Part shown: in pieces, positions 51,650 to 60,012 of the stretch | Position numbering within the stretch: position 1 is the first letter of the stretch | Layout: each line of letters opens with the position of its first letter | Assembly: GCA_035937155.1 (NCBI GenBank) | Contig: DASYVJ010000004.1 | Span: forward strand, 33,858 to 97,857 | Length of the DNA stretch: 64,000 nt | Direction: 5' to 3' | Source of the DNA: Palsa-870 sp035937155 | Lineage (GTDB): Bacteria; Chloroflexota; Dormibacteria; Dormibacterales; Dormibacteraceae | Translations under genes and position numbers: made by a program | Notes under the pieces: model-generated | The model's database searches: none | Told to the model about the DNA's origin: nothing | Seen by the model: the letters and a program-made list of their open reading frames with translations, nothing else

Positions 51650-52168
51650 TTAGCGATTCGAGGGCACCCTGTAGCGGTCGAGGCGGCTCGGCCTGGAGCT
51701 GCCGGCTGGACGAAAGTGCAGTTCGTAATTCGGGCCGTTGATTGACGCGAGCTTAGGAATCATCGCGCTAGGAATTACCAGGTACGTTTCATGGAAACGG
51801 CGCTCCGGCACCATCCAGGCAAGCGCTACCAGGAAGGTGGTCGGAGCGGGCACGAAGCTCGATCGGTTGACCAGGATCTTGCGATAGGCGTCTGGTTCCG
51901 GAAGCTGGCCAGTCTTGACCTGTATCCCGATCGTCATCCCGGTCGCCAGGCGTCGAATGAGAACCTCGTTGGTCTCGTTATCGGGAAATCGCCGAAAGAG
52001 GCCGCAGTCTTCGAGGAACGCTAGCCGGCGCATCACCTCCAGCTCCCCCCAAATGGCGATGACGCGGTCTTCATCCAACACCGGCTCCGCCGCGAGAGCT
52101 GCGGTGGGCACAACCTGTCCGATGGCGTCCTGGCTGCCGGTAGGCCAGCTTGCGTCGAGGTCGTCCAT
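51650..52168 (-). CDS. Hypothetical protein, possible PD-(D/E)XK-like nuclease fold
   Basis: A 172-residue protein. A helical N-terminal part (ELEVMRRLAFLEDCGLFRRFP) is followed by GMTIGIQVKTGQ, which resembles the (E/Q)xK strand of DUF4365-type and other restriction-like folds, and by VPAPTTFLVALAWMVPERRFHETYLVIPS. The first acidic residue of such a site would be in NETNEVLIRR. This is a suggestion from pattern only. It faces the convergent vapC gene. Confidence 0.5.
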   Translation of the reverse strand: MDDLDASWPTGSQDAIGQVVPTAALAAEPVLDEDRVIAIWGELEVMRRLAFLEDCGLFRRFPDNETNEVLIRRLATGMTIGIQVKTGQLPEPDAYRKILVNRSSFVPAPTTFLVALAWMVPERRFHETYLVIPSAMIPKLASINGPNYELHFRPAGSSRPSRLDRYRVPSNR

Positions 52169-52245
52169 TTTGGTGCGCTGAGCGTAGTCCGCGGCGTTTG
52201 GGCGGAGAATGTCGCCAGCGGAAATCGACTCTGGAGGTGTGGGGC

Positions 52246-53124
52246 ATGTCTCTCAAAGTCACGGTGGACGTGTTCAGCGGTCGGCCCAATCCGGTACTGG
52301 TGTTGGAGGGCCGGGAAGAGCAGGCGGTCCTCGCTCGACTTCGTCCCGGCAAGCGGCAGCCGAGACTCGCGGCGCCCCAGTCTTTCCTCGGCTATCGGGG
52401 ACTTCAGTTCGAGCTGACGGGCGGGCGTCGCCGCGCACTTCCTGGTTCCTTCCGTCTGTGGCACGGTGTTCTCATCGCCGACGGCTTGAGTGCGGCGGTC
52501 GCCGACCCGGGCTTCGAGGCCTGGTTCATGGGCACGGATGGGCCGCTCCGCCGGCTGGGGCTTGGTGGCGCCGTTCACAACCTGCTCGAAACCGAGCGAC
52601 TTCGCCCACGCCCAAAGGGTGGAGATGGTGACAAGGACGATCGCCATGAACGAAGGCGCCGGCATGAGCACGAGCGGTGTGAGTGCGCGCCTCTTTACGA
52701 GCCGGGTTGGTGGAACGGCGGGCCGAGACAGGGGAGCAACAACTGCTACAACTACTCGACCAACTACCGGTCCGACACCTTCGCCCAGCCCGGGCTCGCA
52801 GCAGGCGCCGAATACGCGTCACTGACCTGCCCCGACGTCCTCGCGGGAGCCATTGCCGATGAACTGATCAATGCTCCCAAAGCCAACAACCGATGCCCGA
52901 AAGAGGGCCACCTGGTTGCACTGGTCGTCGCTCCCGGTGGCGACTTTCACTGGTATCGCAAAGGCAGGACCGGCTACTGGTCTCACAAGCCAGGCCCGGG
53001 TCAGGCCACCAACCGAGACAACAGCGGCCACCTCATCACCGACCCTCGAACCGCCGATCGCGGTTTCTACGTGGACTTCTGCACCTTCATGGTCGTCATG
53101 CATGGGCACATCAAGATCCTCTGA
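52246..53124 (+). CDS. Uncharacterised protein: SGRPNP domain plus papain-like cysteine domain
   Basis: A 292-residue protein. The N-terminal domain (1 to about 120) starts VTVDVFSGRPNPVLVLEG and ends near FLGYRGLQFEL. A basic/acidic linker (GGDGDKDDRHERRRRHEHE) follows. The C-terminal domain begins SNNCYNYSTNYRSDTFAQPG and includes GHLVALVVAPGGDFHWYRKG, YWSHKPG and LITDPRTADRGFYVDF. An early Cys in NNCYNY followed by His and Asp suggests a papain-like hydrolase or transferase, unproven. ATG 52246 has GGAGG 8 nt upstream. Confidence 0.6.
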   Translation: MSLKVTVDVFSGRPNPVLVLEGREEQAVLARLRPGKRQPRLAAPQSFLGYRGLQFELTGGRRRALPGSFRLWHGVLIADGLSAAVADPGFEAWFMGTDGPLRRLGLGGAVHNLLETERLRPRPKGGDGDKDDRHERRRRHEHERCECAPLYEPGWWNGGPRQGSNNCYNYSTNYRSDTFAQPGLAAGAEYASLTCPDVLAGAIADELINAPKANNRCPKEGHLVALVVAPGGDFHWYRKGRTGYWSHKPGPGQATNRDNSGHLITDPRTADRGFYVDFCTFMVVMHGHIKIL

Positions 53125-53437
53125 GGAAGGTGGGTGGATCGGCGGCGTCCTTGTCTACTCGGGTCGCCGTGACCCGACCTGGCCGGTCCCGGCAGAGCTC
53201 GGGCACCGTCTCGAGCAGCTGTGGGAAGGTTTGCCGCCGTGGTCAGGCCGGCGGCCTCAACCACCCCCGCTGGGCTTCCGCGGCTGGACGCTCACAGCCC
53301 CGGATGGCCGGGTCTGGACGGCGTTCAGACAGCTGGTGGCGCTGGCCATCGATGGCCGTCGCGACGCCGAGCGCGAGTTCGAGCGCTCGCTGATCGCTTC
53401 GGCGCCCCCAGGAATCGTTCCAACGATTGCCTTATGA
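53102..53437 (+). CDS. Small protein sharing the SGRxxP domain with its upstream neighbour
   Basis: A 111-residue protein whose start overlaps the previous gene by 23 nt. GVLVYSGRRDPTWPVP, then L-x3-L spacing and LGFRGWTLTAPDG parallel VFSGRPNPVLVLEG and LGYRGLQFELTGG of the upstream protein. It appears to consist of this single domain. It may be a partner, chaperone or immunity-like factor of the upstream gene product; this is inference from position only. Confidence 0.6.
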   Translation: MGTSRSSEEGGWIGGVLVYSGRRDPTWPVPAELGHRLEQLWEGLPPWSGRRPQPPPLGFRGWTLTAPDGRVWTAFRQLVALAIDGRRDAEREFERSLIASAPPGIVPTIAL

Positions 53438-53453
53438 CCTGCGACCTCCGCCC

Positions 53454-54296
53454 TCAGGCGAGTCCGAGCAGGCGCTTCCCGTTGCCGAGCAACACTTTCT
53501 GAAGCACCTCGTCGGGCAGGCCTAGTCCGCTGAGCTCATCGAGGCAGCGCTTGGGCTCGATGAACGGGTAATCGCTGCCGAACAGGAATTGGTCCTGCAG
53601 CCGGCCCTTCATGTCGCGAATCACCTCCGCCGGGATGTAGCGCGGAGCCCAACCGGATATGTCGACATAGATATTGGTCTTGTGCAGAGCCATCGCCATC
53701 AGCTCGAGGTGCCATGGATAGCCGAAATGCGCCGCGATGATCTTCAAGTCGGGAAATGAGGCTGCGGCCGCGTCCAGGCGGATGGGCCGCGCGTAGTCGA
53801 GCCGGATGCCCTGGCCGCCCGGCTGCCCCGCGCCGATGCCGCTGGTGCCCGTGTGGAAGAGGAGCGCCAAGCCAAGCTCTTCGCAGCGTTCGTACAACGG
53901 CCAGTGCCGCTCGTCATCCGGCGCGAAGGCTTGAAGCGAGGGATGCAGCTTGACCCCCTTCAGCCCCAGCTCGGCGATGCGATCTAGCTCGGCGACCGCG
54001 CGCTCGCCTTTGAGCGGGTCGACGCTGCCGAAACCGACGAAGGTTTTCGGGTGGTCTCGACACGCGCCTGCGACCAGCTCGTTAGGCACCCGCGCCCGGC
54101 CCGTCGCGGTCTCTGCGTCCCAGGCCAGCAGCACGGCGACGATGTCCAGCTTCTCGTAGTCGCCGGCCAGCTCGTCCAGCGAGCGCCGCGCCACCTTGGA
54201 TCGAAAGTACTTCTCCGCAGCTTCCACGTATCCGCGCATGGACGTGTCGAGCCATTCGGGCGTCGGCAGGTGGACGTGAAAATCAATTGCTCTCAC
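53454..54296 (-). CDS. Amidohydrolase family protein (amidohydro-rel, COG2159-like)
   Basis: A 280-residue TIM-barrel metal hydrolase/decarboxylase. DFHVHLP is the first metal motif. GLKGVKLHPSLQAF, LLFHTGTSG, KIIAAHFGYPW and LFGSDYPFI supply the remaining metal and catalytic ligands. Members include ACMS decarboxylase-like enzymes and many of unknown substrate. It starts at GTG 54296, 17 nt from the divergent mobA. Confidence 0.8.
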   Translation of the reverse strand: MRAIDFHVHLPTPEWLDTSMRGYVEAAEKYFRSKVARRSLDELAGDYEKLDIVAVLLAWDAETATGRARVPNELVAGACRDHPKTFVGFGSVDPLKGERAVAELDRIAELGLKGVKLHPSLQAFAPDDERHWPLYERCEELGLALLFHTGTSGIGAGQPGGQGIRLDYARPIRLDAAAASFPDLKIIAAHFGYPWHLELMAMALHKTNIYVDISGWAPRYIPAEVIRDMKGRLQDQFLFGSDYPFIEPKRCLDELSGLGLPDEVLQKVLLGNGKRLLGLA

Positions 54297-54313
54297 GAGG
54301 CGATGATTAGCTT

Positions 54314-54889
54314 ATGCAAGCCTCGCTCCTGGTGCTCGCGGGTGGCGACAGCCGGCGCATGGGCCAGCCGAAGGCCTGGCTGAAGGTGGGGGACACCAGC
54401 CTGCTCCGCTACGTGGTGGAGCGCCTCGCTCCCACCTTCTCAGAGGTGATCGTCTCGTTCGCCGAGCCCGAGCAGCTCGAGGAGCCGGTCCCTTTCCGGA
54501 TCGTGTTCGACCGCAAGCGATCCGCTGGGCCGCTGGCCGGCATCGAGGCCGGGCTGGAGGCTGCACGCAGCGAGGTGCTCTTCGCGCTCGCGTGCGATAT
54601 GCCTTACGTGACAGAGGAGGTCGCCCAGATCGCGATTGCCGCCGCGCGCCGTTGCGACGCCGCGATCCCTCGGATCGACGGCCGCCCCGAGCCCGTTTGC
54701 GGCGCCTACAGGAAATCCGCCTTGCCTGCGGTCACCCACGCCCTCAACGCGGGCCGGCTCAAGACGGCTGAGGTCACGACTGAGCTCGACGTCACGTGGC
54801 TGGAAGGTCTCGACCCACAGCTGTTCAGGAGTCTCAACACCCCGGAGGACCTGGAGCGGTTTCATGTCGAGTTCGCGTCGCAGCGATAA
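54314..54889 (+). CDS. mobA: Molybdenum cofactor guanylyltransferase
   Basis: A 191-residue nucleotidyltransferase: LVLAGGDSRRMGQPKAWLKVG is the GTP loop, RSAGPLAGIEAGL and ALACDMPYV the metal site, and NTPEDLERF the C-terminal signature. MobA attaches GMP to Mo-molybdopterin, giving the bis-MGD cofactor. With the MoeB-like gene at 5.6 kb it indicates molybdoenzymes, for example a formate dehydrogenase, elsewhere in the genome. It is followed immediately by etfB (TAA then TTG). Confidence 0.85.
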   Translation: MQASLLVLAGGDSRRMGQPKAWLKVGDTSLLRYVVERLAPTFSEVIVSFAEPEQLEEPVPFRIVFDRKRSAGPLAGIEAGLEAARSEVLFALACDMPYVTEEVAQIAIAAARRCDAAIPRIDGRPEPVCGAYRKSALPAVTHALNAGRLKTAEVTTELDVTWLEGLDPQLFRSLNTPEDLERFHVEFASQR

Positions 54890-55660
54890 TTGACGGGCGC
54901 TTTGAAAATCGTCGTCACGGTCAAACAAGTCCCGGATCCCAATTCCACTCTCATCCTGGAGGCGGACAACACCCTCTCGCGTGAGAAGGAGGTAGTCCTC
55001 GACCCCGGGGACGAGTGCGGGGTCGAGGAGGGACTGCAGCTCAAGGAAGCGCACGGCGGCGAGGTGATCCTGGTTTCGATGGGCCCCGAGCGCGCGAAGG
55101 ATGCCATCCGGAAAGGCCTTTCGATGGGCGCCGACCGCGGCATCCTGATCACCGATCCTCAGCTCGCCGGAGCCGATGCGCTGCTCACCGCCCGCGCCCT
55201 CGCGGCAGCGATCAAGCCCGAAGCGCCCGATCTGGTGATCTGCAGCACGGAGTCATACGACGGCAGCACCGGCATGGTGCCGCCCATGCTGGCCGAGCTG
55301 CTGGGCGTGCCTCAGCTCACTTTTGCGAAGAAGGTCGAGGTCGACGGTTCGACGATCAAAGTCCACCGGCAAACCGCCGATGGCTACCAGGTCGTCGAGG
55401 CTTCGACCCCGGCCCTCATCACCGTGACGGCGGGCATCGCGGAGCCCCGCTACGCCTCGCTGAAGGGCATCATGGCCGCGCGCTCCAAGGAGATCAAGCA
55501 GATCGGGCTGGGCGACCTGGGCATCGAACGCGGTGAACCCGCTGAGACGATCGAGGGACTCACCGACGCCGAGACTCGCAAAGCCGGCACCGTAATCGAG
55601 GACGACGGCACCGCGGTCGATCGCATCATCCAGGTACTCGTCGAAGCGAAGGTCCTGTAG
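54890..55660 (+). CDS. etfB: Electron transfer flavoprotein beta subunit
   Basis: A 256-residue ETF beta (KIVVTVKQVPDP at the N-terminus; VICSTESYDGSTGMVPPMLAELLG binding AMP; GIAEPRYASLKGIMAARSKEI at the C-terminal hinge). With EtfA it carries electrons from acyl-CoA and other dehydrogenases to the quinone pool. TTG start directly after mobA; etfA begins 4 nt later. Confidence 0.92.
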   Translation: MTGALKIVVTVKQVPDPNSTLILEADNTLSREKEVVLDPGDECGVEEGLQLKEAHGGEVILVSMGPERAKDAIRKGLSMGADRGILITDPQLAGADALLTARALAAAIKPEAPDLVICSTESYDGSTGMVPPMLAELLGVPQLTFAKKVEVDGSTIKVHRQTADGYQVVEASTPALITVTAGIAEPRYASLKGIMAARSKEIKQIGLGDLGIERGEPAETIEGLTDAETRKAGTVIEDDGTAVDRIIQVLVEAKVL

Positions 55661-55663
55661 CCG

Positions 55664-56623
55664 ATGGGCAAGGTCTGGGTCTACGCGGAGCTCAACCAGG
55701 GCAACCTGGCGTCGACGTCGCTCGAGCTGATGGCCCTTGCTCGCGAGCTGGGTGACGTCGAGGCGATCGCGCTGGGCGGCGGCGCGAAGGCGGCGGCCGC
55801 AACGCTGGGCAAGCACGGCGCCAAGGTAGTCCACGTCAATGAGGACGCCACGTTCGACGACTTCATCGCCGAGCCCGCCGTCGATGCGTTGGCCTCTCTT
55901 CACAAGGAGCAGGCTCCCGACCTCATCCTGTTCGGCTTCACACCGGACTCGCGCGAAGTGGCCGGCCGGCTTGCCGCTCGGCTCGAGGTTGGGCTCATCT
56001 CCAACGCGGGCAACGTCCTCGCGACCGGCGGTGCCTTCGTCGCCAAGGTGCCTTACTTCGGCGGCGCCAAGCTCGCTTCGATGAAGGCCAACAAGAAGCC
56101 CGCGATCGTGCTCGTGCGGCCCAAGTCCTTCGAGGCCGCCGAGGTAGGTGGCAACGCGGAGGTCAAAGAGCTCACCGCCTCCATCGAAGCCGGCTCGAAA
56201 CGCGCCCACATAACCGAGCGCGTGGTCGAAGCTTCGGAGAAGGTGAAGCTCGAAGACGCGAAGATCGTGATCAGCGGCGGGCGTGGCCTGGGCGGCCCGG
56301 ATAACTTCCCCATGCTCGAGGAGCTGGCCAACGCGCTCGGTGGCGCGGTCGGTGCGAGCCGCGCTGTGGTAGACGCGGGCTGGGTGCCGTACTCGATGCA
56401 GGTGGGGCAGACGGGCAAGTCCGTGCGCCCGCGCGTCTACATCGCGGTGGGAATCTCCGGCGCGATGCAGCACACCGTCGGGATGAAGGCTTCCAAGGTG
56501 ATCATCGCCATCAACAAAGACGCCGAGGCGCCGATCATGAAGATGGCCGACCTCGGAGTCGTGGGTGACGCGATGAAGATCGTTCCCGCGCTTACCGCCG
56601 CGGTCAAAGCCAAGAAGAAGTAA
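55664..56623 (+). CDS. etfA: Electron transfer flavoprotein alpha subunit
   Basis: A 319-residue ETF alpha. The C-terminal FAD domain is complete: SGGRGLGGPDNFPMLEELA, GASRAVVDAGWVPYSMQVGQTGKSVRPRVYIAVGISGAMQHTVGM and NKDAEAPIMKMADLGVVGD. It pairs with EtfB. Confidence 0.93.
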   Translation: MGKVWVYAELNQGNLASTSLELMALARELGDVEAIALGGGAKAAAATLGKHGAKVVHVNEDATFDDFIAEPAVDALASLHKEQAPDLILFGFTPDSREVAGRLAARLEVGLISNAGNVLATGGAFVAKVPYFGGAKLASMKANKKPAIVLVRPKSFEAAEVGGNAEVKELTASIEAGSKRAHITERVVEASEKVKLEDAKIVISGGRGLGGPDNFPMLEELANALGGAVGASRAVVDAGWVPYSMQVGQTGKSVRPRVYIAVGISGAMQHTVGMKASKVIIAINKDAEAPIMKMADLGVVGDAMKIVPALTAAVKAKKK

Positions 56624-56651
56624 CGGCGCCGGGCGCGCGCAGGGCGCAAGT

Positions 56652-57533
56652 TTGAACAGAGAAGAAGCCCAGAAGCTGCTCATCGAGCGTGTCGAACGCA
56701 GGCGGGACAAGGATTTCCCAGCGGCCGACGCCCTCCGCGACCGTCTCCGCGCGAGCGGGTGGGACGTCGTCGACAACGCGCAGGGGAGCGAGCTTCAGGC
56801 CCTGAAAGCGCCGGCGAGCACCGAGCAGCCGGCGATTCCGCGCGCGGTCACGCTGCTCACGGTCATGCACGGGTGGAAGCCCGACGCAGAACGCTGGCTG
56901 CTCTCCGTGTTCACGCACTGCAAGGCCGACTTCGAGGCGCTGATCGTGGATAACTCCGGCGATACGCGAATCGCCGCCTGGCTCGATAGCCGTGCGGCCG
57001 AGCGACTGCGGTCCGTCAAGTTGGATCCACCGCTCGGTTTCGCGGCTGCGGTCAACGCCGGTATCGAAGCAGCGGCCGGCGAGTTGGTCATCCTCTTTGA
57101 TCCGGGCGTGGAGCTGAAGGGGGACGCGGTGTCGCCGCTCATCGAAGCGCTCGCGGACCCTTCGGTTGTCGTTGCCGGGCCTTATGGCCTGCGCGGCCAG
57201 GGCACGATGAAGGAGTTCGCGGAGAGTGCCGGCCCGGAGGTGGACGCCATCGAGGGGTACTGCATGGCGTTCCGGCGCGGCGATGCACAGGCGCTGGAGG
57301 GATTCGATCTGAAGTTCCGCTTTTACCGGATCGCAGACATCGAGTTCAGCTTCCGCCTCAGGGATCGCGGCGGCCGGGCGGTCGCCGTCTCCGGTTTGCC
57401 GCTGGAGAAACACGAGCATCGGCTCTGGGAGACCACCGATCCGAGCGAGCGCGATCGGCTGTCGCGCCGCAACATGTACCGGTTCCTGGACCGCTGGGGT
57501 GACCGGGCCGACCTTCTCGTGGGCGACAAATAG
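56652..57533 (+). CDS. GT2-like glycosyltransferase with N-terminal CysRS-like tail
   Basis: A 293-residue protein starting at TTG 56652. Residues 1 to about 50 (IERVERRRDKDFPAADALRDRL then GWDVVDNAQGSEL) match the C-terminal helical tail of cysteinyl-tRNA synthetase (R-x2-KDF-x-x-AD-x-xRD-x-L). The rest is a GT-A fold: VTLLTVMHGW, IVDNSGD, LGFAAAVNAGIEAAAGELVILFDPGVEL, and a C-terminal AIEGYCMAFRRGD...FYRIADIEFSFRLRDRGGRAV. Such GT2 enzymes often act on rhamnan or cell-wall glycans. The fused CysRS-like piece is unusual. Confidence 0.75.
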   Translation: MNREEAQKLLIERVERRRDKDFPAADALRDRLRASGWDVVDNAQGSELQALKAPASTEQPAIPRAVTLLTVMHGWKPDAERWLLSVFTHCKADFEALIVDNSGDTRIAAWLDSRAAERLRSVKLDPPLGFAAAVNAGIEAAAGELVILFDPGVELKGDAVSPLIEALADPSVVVAGPYGLRGQGTMKEFAESAGPEVDAIEGYCMAFRRGDAQALEGFDLKFRFYRIADIEFSFRLRDRGGRAVAVSGLPLEKHEHRLWETTDPSERDRLSRRNMYRFLDRWGDRADLLVGDK

Positions 57534-57544
57534 AATTGCCCGCG

Positions 57545-59107
57545 ATGGGCGACGAGTATCCCGAGCGAATCTCCGAGCTGAAAGGCAGGCGGGCGAAGAA
57601 TCTCGCGATGGGCGGCAAGGAGAGGATCGCCAAGCAGCATGAGCGCGGCAAGCTCACGGTCCGCGAGCGGCTGGACCTGCTCTTCGACAAGGACACGTTT
57701 GTCGAGTTCGGCCTCCTCGCGCACCAGCAGCCGGTGCGCGGCGGCGAGTCAGATGCAGAAGGGACGCCCGCCGATGGGGTCGTCACCGGTCACGGCCTCG
57801 TCGAAGGCAGGCAGGTCTGGGTTATCTCTTACGACTTCACGGTCATGGCGGGCTCGATGGGCGCAGTGGGGGAGCAGTTCAAAGCGGCCCGGGTGCGCGA
57901 GCTCGCCCTCCGGTACCGGAAGCCACTTGTGTGGCTGCTCGATTCAGCCGGCGCGCGCATCCAGGAAGCCGCCGGCTCGACGTTCGCGGGTACGGGCTAT
58001 CTGTTCGCGGACCAAGTCGTCATGTCGGGCGTGATCCCTCAGGTCGCGGCGATGCTCGGCCCGTGTTCCGCCGGCACGGCGTACATCCCGGGTCTTGCGG
58101 ACTTCGTGCCCATGGTCAAGGAGACCTCGTCAATGTCGCTGGGCGGCGCCCGCTTGGTGAAGGCGGCGACGGGCGAGGACGTCTCGGATCACGACATGGG
58201 CGGTTCCCAGGTTCACTGCTACGAGTCCGGCGTAGGTGATAACGAAGTGGCAGACGACCGCGAGTGCATCGCCCTGGTGCGAAGGTTCCTGTCCTACTTT
58301 CCCTCGAGCAACACCGAGGCTGCGCCATTCGACGTGACAGACGATCCACCTGACCGCTCGGTCGACGGCCTGGAGAAGATCGTGCCGGTCAATTCGCGCG
58401 CCGCCTATGACGTGAAGCGCGTGATCAAGGCGGTGTTCGACCGCAACAGCTGGCTCGAGGTCAAGCCCACCTGGGCCAAGAACATCGTGATCGGGCTCGC
58501 CCGCGCCGGCGGGCACGCGGTCGGAGTCGTGGCGAACCAGCCGATGCAGAAGGGCGGCATCCTCGACTCGGACGCCGCGGACAAGGCGGCGCGCTTCATC
58601 CGCATGTGCGATGCATTCAACGTGCCCCTGGTCTACCTGGTGGACGTGCCGGGGTTCCTGGTCGGGTCGCAGGTCGAGAAGGAGGGCATCATCCGCCATG
58701 GCGCCAAGATGCTGTACGCGACGTCGGAGGCGACGGTGCCGAAGATCACCATCATCATGCGCAAGGCATACGGTGCCGGCTACTACGTGATGTGCGGCAA
58801 GGGCTACGAGCCCGATGTTCTCGTCGCCTGGCCGCTGGCAGAGATCTCGGTGATGGGCCCCGAGGGCGCGGTCAACATCATCTTCAACAAACAGATCGAA
58901 GCATCAGCAGATCCCGAGGCCACTCGAGCCCAGATGATCAAAGCGATTCGCTCGCAGATCAATCCATATCTCGCCGCGGGCTGGGCGATGATCGACGACG
59001 TCATCGATCCGGCCGAGACGCGCCGCGTCATCATCGACGGCCTCGAGCAGGCGAGGAACAAGAAAATCGACCGTCCATGGCGCAAGCACGGAAACATCCC
59101 GGTCTAA
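57545..59107 (+). CDS. Acyl-CoA carboxylase carboxyltransferase (beta) subunit
   Basis: A 520-residue crotonase-fold carboxyltransferase (PccB/MmdA type). The N-terminal domain has HERGKLTVRERLDLLFD and LLDSAGARIQEAAGSTFAGTGYLFADQV; the C-terminal domain has VDVPGFLVGSQVEKEGIIRHGAKMLYATSEATVPKITIIMRKAYGAGYYVMCG. It transfers carboxylate from biotin to propionyl-, acetyl- or methylcrotonyl-CoA. TAGAAT lies 8 nt before ATG 57545. The biotin carrier is at 60013; the biotin carboxylase subunit is not in the window. Confidence 0.88.
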   Translation: MGDEYPERISELKGRRAKNLAMGGKERIAKQHERGKLTVRERLDLLFDKDTFVEFGLLAHQQPVRGGESDAEGTPADGVVTGHGLVEGRQVWVISYDFTVMAGSMGAVGEQFKAARVRELALRYRKPLVWLLDSAGARIQEAAGSTFAGTGYLFADQVVMSGVIPQVAAMLGPCSAGTAYIPGLADFVPMVKETSSMSLGGARLVKAATGEDVSDHDMGGSQVHCYESGVGDNEVADDRECIALVRRFLSYFPSSNTEAAPFDVTDDPPDRSVDGLEKIVPVNSRAAYDVKRVIKAVFDRNSWLEVKPTWAKNIVIGLARAGGHAVGVVANQPMQKGGILDSDAADKAARFIRMCDAFNVPLVYLVDVPGFLVGSQVEKEGIIRHGAKMLYATSEATVPKITIIMRKAYGAGYYVMCGKGYEPDVLVAWPLAEISVMGPEGAVNIIFNKQIEASADPEATRAQMIKAIRSQINPYLAAGWAMIDDVIDPAETRRVIIDGLEQARNKKIDRPWRKHGNIPV

Positions 59108-59112
59108 ATCCG

Positions 59113-60009
59113 ATGGGAAAGGTCATCGTCACCGCGGCGCTCACCGGTGTGCTGGCGACACGCGACCACTGTCCCGCGATCCCCTACACGCCTAAGGAAA
59201 TTGGCGAGGAAGCGAAGCGCGCTGCTGACGCAGGCGCGGCGATCGTCCACATCCATGCGCGCAAGCCGGATGGAGGGCCGGACTGGAGTGTCGAGACGTT
59301 TGCCGAGATCTTCGGCGAGGTGCGCGCGCGCACCGACGTGATCATCAATTTCTCCACCGGCGCGGTGGGCATTCCAGCCGAAGAGCGCGTGGCCCACATC
59401 CGCGACCTCCGGCCGGAGATGGCCGCGCTGAACATGGGCTCGATGAACTACGCGATCTATTCGGAGAAGAAGAAGGCATTCCATCACGACCACGTGTTTG
59501 CGAACTCGTTTAAGGACATCCAGTTCTTCCTCGAGACCATGAAGAGCGCGCACGTCCGGCCGGAAATGGAGTGCTTCGACACCGGGCACATCGGCAACAC
59601 AAGACCGCTTATCGACATGGGCGTGCTTGGACCCCCGTACCAGTTCAGCCTCATCATGGGTGTCCTGGGCGGCATCCCTGGCACCACGCGCCACCTGGTC
59701 GACCAGGTTGATTCGCTGCCGCCCGGCTCGCACTGGCAGGTGATCGGTGTCGGCCTGAAACAATGGCCCCTGGTGGCGGCGGCGATGACGATGGGCGGCA
59801 ATGTGCGCGTCGGGCTCGAGGACAACTTTTACGTGGAGGAGGGCAGGATGGCGAAGAGCAACGGAGACCTGGTCGAGAAGGCCGCTCGCCTCGCCCAAGA
59901 TCTCGGGCGAGAGGTAGCGACGGCCGCCGAAGCCAGGGCCCAGCTAGGTCTAGACCCATTCCCCTCTTCCGCGGTAGCGGGAGAGGGTCAGGGTGAGGGA
60001 CGCGGGTAA
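59113..60009 (+). CDS. Beta-keto acid cleavage enzyme (BKACE, DUF849)
   Basis: A 298-residue TIM-barrel zinc enzyme of the 3-keto-5-aminohexanoate cleavage family: AAIVHIHARKPDGGPDWS gives the HxH metal site, INFSTGAVG and FDTGHIGN follow, and GNVRVGLEDNFYVEEGRMA is the C-terminal signature. It condenses a beta-keto acid with acetyl-CoA to give acetoacetate and a CoA ester. The last about 16 residues (PSSAVAGEGQGEGRG) come from a GGGAGAGGG-type intergenic palindrome that has become coding. It probably works with the carboxylase and Etf genes in amino-acid or fatty-acid degradation. Confidence 0.85.
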   Translation: MGKVIVTAALTGVLATRDHCPAIPYTPKEIGEEAKRAADAGAAIVHIHARKPDGGPDWSVETFAEIFGEVRARTDVIINFSTGAVGIPAEERVAHIRDLRPEMAALNMGSMNYAIYSEKKKAFHHDHVFANSFKDIQFFLETMKSAHVRPEMECFDTGHIGNTRPLIDMGVLGPPYQFSLIMGVLGGIPGTTRHLVDQVDSLPPGSHWQVIGVGLKQWPLVAAAMTMGGNVRVGLEDNFYVEEGRMAKSNGDLVEKAARLAQDLGREVATAAEARAQLGLDPFPSSAVAGEGQGEGRG

Positions 60010-60012
60010 GGC

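Noticed and set aside
55253..56776. 507-codon minus-strand open frame opposite etfBA
   Set aside because: Covers two well-supported ETF genes; no recognizable domain.
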